A stretch of 64,000 nucleotides of DNA from Cepaea nemoralis (Eukaryota > Mollusca > Gastropoda > Stylommatophora > Helicidae). Of the stretch, positions 1 to 9,954 are shown one piece after another. The stretch's first letter is position 1; each line of letters starts with the position of its first letter. The notes beneath the pieces were generated by a model. It searched no databases. It saw nothing but the letters and a program-made list of their open reading frames with translations, and was not told where the DNA came from. The DNA lies in NCBI GenBank assembly GCA_014155875.1, contig JACEFZ010021378.1, positions 62,001-126,000 of the forward strand, read 5' to 3'. The position numbers and the translations under genes are program-made.

Positions 1-209
1 GTAGAATCATATCATAGCTAACTATTATATAAGTCATAGACCCGCGCACAGAGAAGTACATGGTAACACAGCTCTCTGTGTCCTGCAAATATGAACCAGC
101 AGATAATAATAATAACCACGGGGGACGATTTATTAAAGTAACGACCTACAGTTGCACCGTGGCACTTGTGTGTAGACACAACAGAGACATGGAAAGTTTG
201 GCTGAAGAC

Positions 210-545
210 TTACAGATGGAGAACAGGCTGATAGGCTAGCAGCCAATGCAGCTCTTGGTGGTAGATTACCTATAGACACGATACAGTTGGTCGTGGAGAA
301 GGTGGAGGAACAGAATGATAACCCGTTTGTGGAGAGGGATAGAATTCGTGGATTGGCAGGGTTTCTGGAAGAATCTCAAGGCTGAGAGGGAAGACCAGGA
401 GAACTGTCAGTCAGATAGCGATGGGGACGATTAGTAGTGTGACTCTTCGCTGGCTGTTGAACGAGGGGATGGCGCACGTATGGGAATGTCTCCAGAGCAG
501 TGATGTTAATTCTTAGCTCGAATCAACAACTCAACTCAGCATCAC
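210..545 (+). pseudogene. LINE-R 3' end: RNase H C-terminus and 3' UTR
   Basis: One frame from about 210 reads EQADRLAANAALGG and stays open to about 390; this is the end of a retrotransposon RNase H domain (the Asp of the ADRLA motif is retained). The following 3' UTR matches the LINE-R ends near 20.4, 34.1 and 56.6 kb, with the shared core TATGGGAATGTC and a GTGATGT motif about 20 bases later. It finishes in a short CAACTC simple-repeat tail. The copy is cut at its 5' side. RNase H in such LINEs degrades the RNA strand of the cDNA hybrid. The assignment rests on alignment by eye to the other three copies in this window. Confidence 0.6.
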
Positions 546-596
546 ATTACAGGAAGATAGGTGAGAAACCAGAAGGTGAGATTTAAAAAAAAAAGA

Positions 597-720
597 AAAC
601 ACACACACACACACAAAAACAAAACAAAAAACAGATGCAATAAGGCAAACCCACTCATTGGACAAATGACACCAATACTAAAGAATAAACAAGTCTCAGT
701 AGATAATGAACAAGAATAAT
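597..720. repeat. AC microsatellite plus short dispersed repeat
   Basis: Bases 597-625 are an AC/A-rich run. Bases about 640-720, read on the minus strand, resemble 38375-38455 (TTCTTTAGTATTGGTG, CATTTGTCCAAT and GGTTTGCCTTA are shared). It is a fragment of an unidentified dispersed repeat; no coding content is seen. Confidence 0.5.
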
Positions 721-796
721 GGCGGCTAAGATCAAAGTATGGATTTATCTGCATTTGATCTGGCCAGGGTCTAGAGTCGGTCATCCAAACTGCAAA

Positions 797-814
797 CTCA
801 CACACACACACACA

Positions 815-846
<32 letters not shown>

Positions 847-902
847 CACGCTCACTCACACATTACACACACACACACGCTCACTCACACATTACACACG
901 CA
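797..902. repeat. AC/ACGC microsatellite with 32-bp internal duplication
   Basis: The run starts as (AC)n, switches to (ACGC)n, returns to (AC)n, and then contains two near-identical ~32-bp blocks each ending CTCACTCACACATTAC. The open frames crossing it only translate the repeat. Confidence 0.85.
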
Positions 903-1044
903 CAGAAACAGTGCTATAACGATCACATGAGACATACAGTTGCATGGAGCTATAGAGAGTAAGTTACATGGGTTGGCTAAAAAGAGAGACATAGAGAAGC
1001 ATTCAGATACATGGAGCTATACAGAGTGATTTCACTATCATGTG

Positions 1045-1245
1045 GTATATAGATAAGCGAGGGCGGTCATGTTTCGCCATCTCACACGAAAAGCAGACTC
1101 GTAGATCAACTTCTTATTCTTGTCTCGACCATGCCATGTGGCCAAGCCCTCAAATCATTTACTTCTCTGCCTCCCATCGTTCTTTCTATTCAATTTTGCT
1201 AGTTGTCACCAAGTTTTCTAGTTTATTTCTTTTCATAGCAATCTG
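1045..1245 (-). pseudogene. LINE-C 3' fragment
   Basis: Read on the minus strand, this segment has the LINE-C C-terminal signature also seen at 39.6-39.8 kb: a VTTGKIEG-like segment, an LDG-type linker, a WHGRD-like motif, then the GDRVRW/AHAYRHGT-type end, all with frameshifts. It is 5'-truncated, as is usual when target-primed reverse transcription stops early. It is non-functional. Confidence 0.6.
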
Positions 1246-1261
1246 TGGTTTAAGATAGGCA

Positions 1262-1745
1262 ACTGCTTTAGTTACTACCATGTCGGATTCACTCAGTGTT
1301 TCTAGTAAGGCTGCTGCTTTAGTTACTGTCATGTCGGGATACACTATGTGTCTATATTCAGGCTACTGCTATAGTTACTGTATATCAGGTTACAATTTGT
1401 GTGTCCAGTCAGGCTACTGCTTTAGTTACTTCCATGTTGGGTTACAATATGTGATTACAGACAGGCTGCACCTTTAGTTACTGCCATATCGGATCTGTGT
1501 CTCCAGTCAGGCTTCTGATTTAGTTACTGCTTGTCTGATTACAATCTGTGTCTCCGGCCAGGCTACTGCTTTAGTTACTGCCACATCGGGTTATAATCTG
1601 TGTCTCCAGTCTGGCTACTGCTTTAGTTACTGCCATGTCGGGATAGAGTCTGCGTCTGCAATCAGGTTGCAGCTTTTGTTACTGGTATGTCGCGTTACAA
1701 TATGTGTATCCAGTCAGGCTACTGCTTCAGTTACTGCCATTGTCA
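1262..1745. repeat. 51-bp minisatellite, about 9.5 copies
   Basis: The anchor TAGTTACT (or a one-base variant) recurs at 1269, 1320, 1372, 1423, 1475, 1521, 1572, 1623, 1675 and 1728, a spacing of 46-53 bp and mostly 51-52. The unit also contains GGCTACTGCTTTAG and TCTGTGTCTCCAGTC. A 51-bp period is 17 codons, so the first copies stay open as a 65-residue frame. Units are diverged, so the array is not recent. Confidence 0.85.
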
Positions 1746-1825
1746 CCATAGTCAGACTACTTGTTTAAAGGCGAAGGTTCCGCAGTCTTTCTCCACAATT
1801 GTCCCTCAGATCTGATCTGTAAAAA

Positions 1826-2350
1826 CCCTCGAGCTCCCCTTGTTCAACAACAGTCTCAACAGTCTAGATGACTACTTACCACAAAGAAGAACCCTCGAGG
1901 TCCCCTTGTTCAACAACAGTCTCAACAGTCTAGATGACTACTTACCCCAAGAAGAACCCTCGAGGTCGCCTTGTTCAACAACAGTCTCAACTGTCTAGAT
2001 GACTACTTACCCCAAGAAGAACTCTCGACGTCCCCTTGTTCAACAACAGTCTCAACAGTCTAGATGACTATTTACCCTAAGAAGAACTCTCGAGCTCCCC
2101 TTGTTCAACAACAGTCTCAACTGTCTAGATGACTACTTACCCCAAGAAGAACTCTCGAGCTCCCCTTGTTCAACAACAATCTCAACTGTCTAGATGACTA
2201 CTTACCCTAAGAAGAACACTCGACGTCCCCTTGTTCAACAACAGTCTCAACTGTCTAGATGACTATTTACCCTAAGAAGAACTCTCGAGCTCCCCTTGTT
2301 CAACAACAGTCTCAACTGTCTAGATGACTACTTACCCCAAGAAGAACTCT
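1826..2350. repeat. 65-bp satellite, 8 copies
   Basis: TGTTCAACAACA occurs at 1841, 1907, 1972, 2037, 2102, 2167, 2232 and 2297, an almost invariant 65-bp step. Each unit contains an ACTCTCGAGCTCC-like box (a CTCGAG palindrome in several units), CAACAGTCTCAAC and TAGATGACTACTTACC. Copies differ at few positions, so the array is young or homogenised. It has no long open frame. Confidence 0.9.
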
Positions 2351-3750
2351 CAAAAGTAAAAGCTTGAACTTCTACTTTTGACATTATCGGGCCTTGTTTT
2401 CTTCACCCTTTACCCAGTATGATGCATACTAACAAGAACGTATTATATGTTGCTTGCACTTGTCTCCATCCTTCACAAGAATCTTCGTCCTCAATTGAAC
2501 AGACCTTTCGAAAGCTGTACTCGACCTGACCTTCTATGAGTTTCCTCAGTCTAACCTGCTGCTCTTTCTCTTCTTGATTTCATCGTACAGTAGATGATGT
2601 GCACTCATTGACTCGCTGGCATATCGTTGCTTATGTACTTTGCCGATATATGAGTGCATGATCGCCGACGCCATTTGTCAAGGCACATGATGATGATTGT
2701 GTCGATGATATCATATTAAAACACAAAAAATTAGTCTCACCGTTCACTAACATATTGTTATCTATTTTCGTTTTCGCAAAACTGTGCAAAACAATTAAAA
2801 TGAATATATGAAAATCTGTACTGGAGGTAATTAGGCAATAAAGGGAAACAAATATAATGTAAATCCATATGAAGGCCAGCTCGGGAGACAACGATCGCTT
2901 TTTATTAATATAACAAATAAGGTGACAATTTAACATTTTAAAAAAATGTGTCACATTTTACTTGCCACATTTCATGGAAGCTCTTAGACAATTATTCTTT
3001 CAAACAGTCTATTTATTTGTTTCTTGCAATTGTGTATTAACCTATCCTTGACTCTTATAATTGTATAATATCGTACACAATATTAGTTTAATTCAACAGT
3101 GATATGTTTGAACAATTATCTGCACCTTTACCTCTTTCATAGTTCCCATCCATTACCTCAGGTGGGCAACAATCACCTTCGGATTGATAAGACAGTGGGG
3201 GTAAAACCATATTCTGCTGCCTGTGGTGGCTGTTTAGTCACATGACTATCATTCTGGGCTGGTGATGGACCCTATTATAACTTCTCCTTGAGGTGGAACG
3301 GGGTAGGGGTAATCGTGAAATCGACCGTTATCTGACACATTGAGGCGAATTTATAATTTTTGGCAGGTACACACGTGTACCTTGTTAATGTGCTCGGCAT
3401 TTTGACTAATATCAAAGTAACATCTGCTCTTGATCTAGTTAGGGCTACAAGCAGAGGTCAATCGAATAACATACAGGGATGTGGGGACCTGAAGGGGTGG
3501 CTCTGGCCACTGTGGGAAGCGAAATCCCAAATAAAGTCTAACAAGTCGTGGAAAAGATCAAAGTTTGCATTTATCTGCATTTGATGTGGCCAGGGTATAA
3601 AGGCGGTCATCAACACTGTAAATCTAAATCATCAAATCACTGATACTGGCAGAGAGGACTTGGTGGAACACAATGAGCCTAAAGGCCCTAAATAAATAAA
3701 GTGTAACTAGTGAAGGTCATCGAAAGGTGTCATGTACAGGCCAGATACAT

Positions 3751-3857
3751 CACACCAGGGACCATTATTGTTGAGGAAATATACGTCACACCAGGGACCA
3801 TCATTGTTGAGGAAATATACGTCACACCAGGGACCATCATTGTTGAGGAAATATACG
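3751..3857. repeat. 36-bp tandem triplication
   Basis: CACACCAGGGACCAT starts at 3751, 3787 and 3823, giving three 36-bp units (each with a TTGTTGAGGAAATATACG box). The related repeat near 6750 has a single unit, so the triplication is specific to this copy. Confidence 0.85.
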
Positions 3858-3941
3858 GCAGAGAATCTACCGCAATCTCTTCAACTTGGCGTGACACTAC
3901 AGTTAGATATATAATAATATTGTATCGTAGACTGTCTTGGT

Positions 3942-4027
<86 letters not shown>
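3942..4027. repeat. (CT)n microsatellite
   Basis: About 43 uninterrupted CT dinucleotides. The equivalent place near 7400 in the sister repeat has only CTCTCGCTCT, so the array expanded after duplication. Long SL/RE open frames here are translations of the repeat. Confidence 0.95.
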
Positions 4028-4031
<4 letters not shown>

Positions 4032-4902
4032 CTCTGAGTGCACGCGCTCGGCACAACTTCAATTGCATTAGGGTAGGAAAGAGGGCTACATTGTGAGTCA
4101 ATATTGGTAATTGTATTTGATAGCTCATTGCTTCAGTTCTACTTGTAGGTGAATGGTTCACATATTAGCATGGCATTACTAAAAGAAAGGTGAGAAATCA
4201 GAAGATGAGATGGAACATAATGAAAACATTACTATCTTCGACCTGACCCTTACAGGCATTTCCTTTGTCTAATCTGCTTCCCTTTTTCTTCTTGATTGCC
4301 CCATCCTGTGGATGCTGTGCACTCATTAACTCGTTGGTAGACATATGCTCATGTACCTTGCCGATAAGGGAGTGCATGATCGCTTACTTTATTTGAAATG
4401 GCACATGATGATGATGATGAATTCATAGGTTAATATAGTATTCTGATAGTTCAGAAATATTGTATCGTCTATTTCTTTTGTCGCAATATTGTATATAACA
4501 CAATTAAATACAATTAAAATAACATTTGAAAACACTGCACTACGTGAAATAAAGCAACAAGGGGAAACACACATAATATAAATCATTGCTAAAGCCGCCA
4601 ACACGGGCGATAACGATAGTTATTTTTTTCATGTAAGAAATACGGTTGTTATTTAATTTTTCTTTCTAATGTTTATATCATTTTACTTGCATCTTTTCAA
4701 GGAAGCGCTCCGGCTATTATACAGCCACAAACCTGTTAATTGCTTCTTACTATATTATATTAATCCATAATAACTTTTCTTATTGTATAATATCGTACAC
4801 AATATTACATTTCTAAAAGAATTTTAAATCAAAACATGTATCTGTTTGAATGCAACTCTTCTATGTGCTTTTAACGATTTGTTTTGGCAGGTATACAAGT
4901 GT

Positions 4903-5555
4903 GCAACTATAAATGTGTTTATTGATGGTATTAATAATCTTACAATTATATAATTATTATTAAAAATACTATTATTATTACTGCTACTATTATTATTAAT
5001 TTTATATTTGAATGTGCAACATGAAATATATTGTGGATGGGTGTCTATGAGTGTGTGTGTGCGCGCGCGTGCGTGCGTGTAGCAGCCTTTAAACCAAGTC
5101 GGTATCTCAAGTATTAAAATGATGTTATATGGTAATGATATGTTTCAAAAGAAAAATATGCACCACCATGTATAAACAAATTGAATGAGCCCTTTAAGTA
5201 CCCAGTAAGCTAAGGTGGCTTTTAGTGGCCAGGTGTTAATTCCTTCCCATTGTATATGAAACCCAGACACTATCACAACTTTGGACCAATTATCTCCCTG
5301 GAGACAAGCCATGGACTCTAATTACTAGTAGTAAATCCCTGATTCTTGTTCCCCAAATAAAAAGTATCATGGACTAGTGCGTCACCCTGTAATTTGTCAT
5401 CAGGCAACAACACCAAAGACCTTCGCTTCAGTAGCTAAGTGACCCAGAAATTACAAAGAAGCCACATTTTAATGGAAATGATAGTTAAAAGTTTATTGTC
5501 CAAGCGCGGGGCATTTAAATGTACTGCGGTCTCCAGAAAGCACTAGATTGTGTGT

Positions 5556-5648
<93 letters not shown>

Positions 5649-5936
5649 CGAGAGATGGACAGGTGTTTCATGCATTCCGCTTGCGGAAGTGGAAGTGAAG
5701 CATATGCAAGGAATGTGTATCTACATGCACTATGCCACAAATGTCATATTATCATAACTGTATATATGTATGTATATGTTTTATTCACAATGTCACACTT
5801 AACACTAACAAACGGCAACGCTCTGTAATATACACAAACAAAAGAAACACACACTACAACTTGTAAATACACATTGCTTTGTATGAAATAAAAGTGGGAA
5901 AAAAAAAATTTCAGGCACAATAAAAAAAAAAAAAAA
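4903..5936 (+). mobile_element. Poly(A)-tailed retrocopy with 13-bp TSD
   Basis: The segment is bounded by the 13-bp direct repeat GGTATACAAGTGT at 4890-4902 and 5937-5949. It ends in an A tract directly before the second repeat, with AATAAA signals about 5886 and 5920. The empty site is visible in copy 1 near 3365. This is the structure left by LINE-mediated retrotransposition of a polyadenylated RNA. The ~1,034-bp insert has no long open frame and matches no element in this window, so it may be a 3'-UTR-derived processed pseudogene or a non-coding RNA retrocopy. It contains a (GT)n(GA)n array at 5558-5642. Confidence 0.7.
5558..5642. repeat. (GT)n(GA)n compound microsatellite
   Basis: About 17 GT units run directly into about 25 GA units. 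The array lies inside the poly(A)-tailed insert. Confidence 0.95.
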
Positions 5937-6129
5937 GGTATACAAGTGTACCTTGTAATTGTAACTAGTCACCGCTACGGCCGAAGTCTATATTTGTCGG
6001 CACTTGATCAGGTCTGCGTGCAGAGGCGGTCATTCAAACTGCAAATACGAATCACTGGCCAATAAGACTGGCATTGGTGGACCGAAAGGAACATAACGAG
6101 ACTAACAGGCCCTAAAAACATTGTAACTA

Positions 6130-6708
6130 CGAGGGTAAGTTAATAAGTAAGTAAGTCACAAATGGCTGTAGAAAAATAAGTAAATATGATAACAACTTGA
6201 AACCAGTTTATGCTTATGCATACATTGTCCCTTTGTTTCTCAACATAATTTCCACCATCATTGATGCACTTATTCCATCGTTTTATCAGTCCTCCCACAT
6301 CGGCTGCTCAGAACTGCGTGCGTTGTTTTCTAAACCATGTGTTCAGTTCACATTCAACTTCAGCGTCGTTCGCGAAATGTCTCCCGCCAAGGTGGGTTTC
6401 AGTGTTAATGCTGACACATGTTTGTCCCGTAAAGCTGTGCATAGCTGGGAAGAGAAAGTTACGAGGGCGAGTAATAAGTAAGTCACATAATTCTGTGGGA
6501 TCGCAGGTAAATGTAAACAGAGCACGCAGTTCCATGTGGCTTGTTTGGGGGGACTGATAAAACGATGTGACAAGTGCATGAATGTTGGTGGAAATTATGT
6601 TGAGAAATAAAAAGACAATACATGTATAAAAATAAACTGGTTTCAAGTTGGTATCATATGTAGTAATATTCTACAGCCATTTGTGACCTACTTATTAACT
6701 TATCCTCG
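6130..6708. mobile_element. Mariner-type remnant with long inverted arms
   Basis: The ends read CGAGGGTAAGTTAATAAG at 6130 and its inverted relative ending at 6708, and the homology continues inward for about 170 bp on each side. The left flank is TA (6128-6129), the usual mariner target. A third copy of the terminal motif (ACGAGGGCGAGTAATAAG) lies near 6457. This suggests a short, internally deleted element (about 6457-6708) lying against a 3' part of another element in the opposite orientation. The insertion interrupts the dispersed repeat at a site that is intact in copy 1. Confidence 0.65.
6195..6455 (-). pseudogene. Mariner transposase C-terminus (relic)
   Basis: The minus strand encodes THLGGRHFANDAEVECEL, a typical mariner C-terminal segment, followed after a frame change by GLIKRWNKCINDGGNYVEK, the usual end of these proteins. 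A second, shorter copy of the same end (GLIKRCDKCMNVGGNYVEK) lies on the plus strand near 6552-6608. The DDD catalytic core is absent, so neither copy can encode an active cut-and-paste transposase. Confidence 0.7.
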
Positions 6709-6839
6709 CAGTTATGGTAAATAAAAGGTGTTATGTGCAGGCCAGATACGTCACACCAGTGACCATCATTGCATAGAAAGTATTCGCCCAAGAACCGACA
6801 GCAATCTCCACCACTACGCGTCAGACCACAGTTGGATAT

Positions 6840-7375
6840 ACAGGGTGTTTCACATTAAAATATTAGAAGTATGATTGACATTACAATAATCATGCCCATC
6901 TCTGATAACCTGTCAATATTGTTGCGAAGGATGTCAAGAGGCTTGAGCATGTGACATCACGGTGCAGACGAACACCGCGACCTCATAACGGCAGCTTAAA
7001 TATGGCCGTTCTGATATCTGTTATTTTGATCGGTGAAGGGGTGAGTTTATAGAATTAGAATGAAGGTCCAGTATGGCGATGCATGCATGTCCGTCCAGCT
7101 GGGTATGAGTAGGAAGTTTCAAGACTGTTCGGTCCGATGAAGTGGTGCAGTAGTGGTGCAAGAGTGGTTACAGACGCGGTCAAGAGCCATGTACAGGCAC
7201 ACTAGCATTTTATCGGCGATATATAGACTTGCATTGAACATAATGGTGACCACATCGTTAAACAATTCATGTGTTCGTTAATTTTTCTAAACATATTCAG
7301 ACATAAAACTAAAAAAAAAAAAAAACACGAAATAGATGTTTTAATTTGAAGCCATTCCTCCCCCTTCCTCATATG
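6840..7375. other. Inserted segment of unknown type in the dispersed repeat
   Basis: Copy 1 of the repeat lacks this ~536-bp segment. It begins CAGGGTGTTTCACATTAAA, which looks like a DNA-transposon terminus, and has a 15-base A run near 7311. I see no matching inverted terminus at the right end and no coding domain. Insertion is supported; the class is not. Confidence 0.4.
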
Positions 7376-7545
7376 TTATCGTAGACTATCTTGATGCTCT
7401 CGCTCTTAACTCTGAGTGTGAGCGCTCATAACTTCTACAAGTTCACTAGGGTTCCAAAGAGAGCTACATTGTGATTCAAGACTGGTTATTGCAATTGTGA
7501 GCTCATTGCTTCAGATCTACTTATGGGTGATGTCCCACATGAAGC

Positions 7546-7840
7546 AGAGGGGAAACCAAAAGCAAGAACCACTTAATTCTGCTACGGTGATGTGAGGAGA
7601 AGCACAACTCTGACTGCGTTAGGGCCAAAGAAGAAAAAAAGTAAAATCAGAGAAAATCTCTGGAATAGTCCGACTGCGCTTCTTGAATACTCTTTTGTTG
7701 AGTGCGACTCTCAAGTTCATTGCCAGCCTGCGGCATGTATGGTAATAGCTCTGTCTAGTGCGCCCAACTTCATAGGGGTATTGACTGTAGGTAATTTCTT
7801 GTGCGGTCGGCACCATGGTCATCTCTCAGATCTTACATAA
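7546..7840. other. No feature recognised
   Basis: Unique-looking sequence between the dispersed repeat and the LINE-C relic. Two short overlapping open frames (82 and 67 codons) show no recognisable motif and are probably chance. Confidence 0.4.
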
Positions 7841-8435
7841 GATAGCCAGAGTCATGTATCAGATGTGTGTTTTTGTTTCGATTATGCCATGTGGCAAAGA
7901 CATGTAGGTATTTACCTCTCTGCCTTCAATTTGTTCGTTTCCTTTAAATTTGCCAGTTGCCATCAAGTTTTCTAGTTCACGTCTTTTCATAACGTGCCCA
8001 AAACAATTGATTGTCGAAGTCTAATTTCTTTAATCAGTTTATGGATTTAATTTGTCGCTTGTAGGCTCCACTCATTGATATTCCTGTCTGTCCATGGTAT
8101 TCTTTGCATGTTCCTCAGAATTCATATTGCCACTACCATTTGATGTTTATTTACTCATTGTCCACGTTTCACATCCATACACAAGCAGAGATTATATGTT
8201 ACTCTTCAACAATTTTGTTTTCATTGCACTTGACATCTTTCTGTTGGTCAGTATGGTTTCCATCTTGAACAAGGCTACCCTTGTCATAGCGATTCTTGCT
8301 CCAATCTCCTCAAGGCATCCCCCATAGATATTATAACAGTTTTGAAATAGTATGTTACATTGTGGCTTTTCTTTCTTCCTAGAAACGAACATAATCTCTG
8401 TCTTCTTACAATGCATTTATAACCCTAGTTGTTCA

Positions 8436-8685
8436 CTAAGAAATGGTGGCTTAACAGTCGACGGGGTCGACTTCATTGCACTAGATTGTATCCCATGTGG
8501 TTCAGCCTCCTTCAGCAGTGCGAGCCGCCGAAAGTGTCGCACAAAGAATCAAACTCCGTAACTCCAGTGACGACCCCCATGCGTCTCGAAAACAGACACC
8601 CCTGAACCGAAGGACGCGGCTCGGATTCGAACACACAACCATCGGAGCCCGAGACAGATGGCTTGACCTCTTTGCTACAGAGACT
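8436..8685 (-). mobile_element. SINE-1, full copy with 12-bp TSD
   Basis: A 250-bp tRNA-derived SINE. On the minus strand the pol III A box (TAGCAAAGAGGTCAAG) lies near 8664-8679 and the B box (GTTCGAATCC) at 8623-8632. The body contains CTACGGAGTT-like and TTGTGCGACACTTTC segments, and the 3' part AATGAAGTCGACCCCGTCGA. It is flanked by CCTAGTTGTTCA (8424-8435) and CCTAATTGTTCA (8686-8697), a TSD with one mismatch inside the LINE-C codons for the EQLG region. Homologous to 58436-58670. Confidence 0.8.
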
Positions 8686-9064
8686 CCTAATTGTTCATTG
8701 TGCTCAATAAGCACATCTACTAAATGTTGCAGATCTTGCTTGTTGTCTGCTGTCAATACAGTATCCGCTGCATCTCTAATATTATCTAATTTAAGCCACC
8801 CACAAGCATTTCCGCTCGCATGTTCTTCCTCTTCTTCTTCTTCTTCTTCTTCTTCTGCGTTCATCCGGAGTTTTTTTCCGGACGTGATTGCATTGTCTCC
8901 CCCGATGGTGTTTCCACCTTGTCGTGGTGGGGGAGCTTGAGTTTCTCAATGACCCTGAGAGCTATGCCGGCGGTAGCGTAGCTACCAGCAGGGCCTCCCA
9001 AGCCGGACAGGTCAAAGGGTAGAGAACAGACAAAGAGAAACACCCTGGTCCTCCAGGTTGGGGG

Positions 9065-9940
9065 TTGAAGCGTGGGATTAACATCCCCACCTTTGTAAAA
9101 ACATCTTTTGTTATGAAACAGATACACGAGCCTCGATATCGGACTGACTTATCCGGACAACGACCTTGGAACGTTAAAGGACTTTTGAGATTTGGAACAT
9201 GGAATGTACGGACACTATATCGAGCTGGAGCGGCCGAAGAACTAACCCGGGAGCTGGTTGAATATTAAATGGATATAACAGCAATTCAAGAAATAAGGTG
9301 GCCAGGAGAGGGTACTTTAGAGCATAATGGGATGATTATAATATATGGAGGAAACACCCAAAATAAACACGAATTAGGAACAGGATTTGTCATCAAAAAA
9401 GAGTTATGGGGGAACGTTTTAAACTTTAAAGCTGTTAATGACAGGATTAGTAAATTACGAATAAAAGGTAAATGGAAAAATATAACGATGATTAATGTAC
9501 ATGCACCTACTGAAGAGAAAGAAGATGATATTAAAGAAGACTTTTATAATGATCTGGAAGATGTCATAGAAGAAACCCCCAAACAGGACATCCTGATTGT
9601 GCTGGGAGACTTCAATGAAAAAATAGGTAGAGAGCAAACTAATAAAAAAGTGGCCGGTATGGAAAGCTTACATACAACTTCAAATGATAATGGATGGAGA
9701 GTCATCAACCTGGCAGAAGCCAAAGGACTGCAGATTAGCAGTACCAGACTTCAAAGAAAGGATATACACAAATAAACTTGGAAATCATGTGACAAGAGAA
9801 CCTATAATCAAATAGATCACATTTTAATTAACAACAGAAATGCATCAAACATACAGCAAGTTAGAAGTTATAGAGGTGCTGAGTGCCACAATGACAACTT
9901 CCTCGTTGGAGCAAAATTTAAAATAAAACTTAAGAGAGCT
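9065..9940 (+). pseudogene. LINE-A endonuclease domain (APE type)
   Basis: Apurinic-endonuclease-like fold motifs appear in order: RFGTWNVRTL near 9189, MDITAIQEIRW at 9269, INVHAPTEE near 9492, LGDFNEKIG near 9603, YNQIDHILIN near 9805, and ECHNDNFLV near 9880 where active members have an S-D-H triad end, so the catalytic His appears to be Asn. Stops fall at 9266 (just before MDITAI) and at about 9773 (after KDIHK). The enzyme normally nicks target DNA to prime reverse transcription. LINE-B inserted directly after this domain. Confidence 0.8.
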
Positions 9941-9954
9941 TTCTATCATCATCA

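Larger units (their letters stand above)
2500..4160. repeat. Dispersed ~1.6-kb repeat, copy 1 (uninterrupted)
   Basis: This block aligns by eye, in order, with 4230-7540. Shared landmarks include GATGTGCACTCATT, GCCGATA..GAGTGCATGATCGC, TTGTATAATATCGTACACAATATTA, GGTAcACAcGTGTACC, AGGCCCTAAA..GTAACTA, GTCATGTACAGGCCAGATAC, and a final TACATTGTGAGTCAA..TAGCTCATTGCTTCAG. No protein domain is visible in any frame. Copy 1 supplies the empty sites that define three insertions in copy 2. The family is unknown. Confidence 0.7.
4230..7545. repeat. Dispersed ~1.6-kb repeat, copy 2 (three insertions)
   Basis: Homology to copy 1 occurs in four blocks: 4230-4902, 5937-6129, 6709-6839 and about 7376-7545. 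The gaps between blocks are an inserted poly(A) retrocopy, a mariner, and an unclassified segment at 6840-7375. Because copy 1 is uninterrupted at each of these points, they are insertions rather than divergence. No gene is seen. Confidence 0.7.

Noticed and set aside
1280..1477. 65-codon Cys/Tyr-rich frame that resembles a small secreted repeat protein
   Set aside because: It follows the 51-bp minisatellite for four units only and is lost in the others; no signal peptide-like start and no context.
1826..2350. CRISPR-like regular array (65-bp period)
   Set aside because: No repeat/spacer alternation; the whole unit is repeated, and the genome is eukaryotic.
3710..4161. 128- and 143-codon frames with SL or RE repeats
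   Set aside because: Driven by the CT array and the 36-bp triplication; the sister repeat at 6.7-7.5 kb does not keep the frames.
5493..5757. Cys/Val plus Glu/Arg frames that look like a small charged protein
   Set aside because: Translations of the GT/GA compound microsatellite.
8841..8868. Acidic poly-Glu protein segment on the minus strand (120-codon frame)
   Set aside because: It is the GAA tail of SINE-GAA read as Glu, joined to LINE-C and SINE-1 antisense codons.
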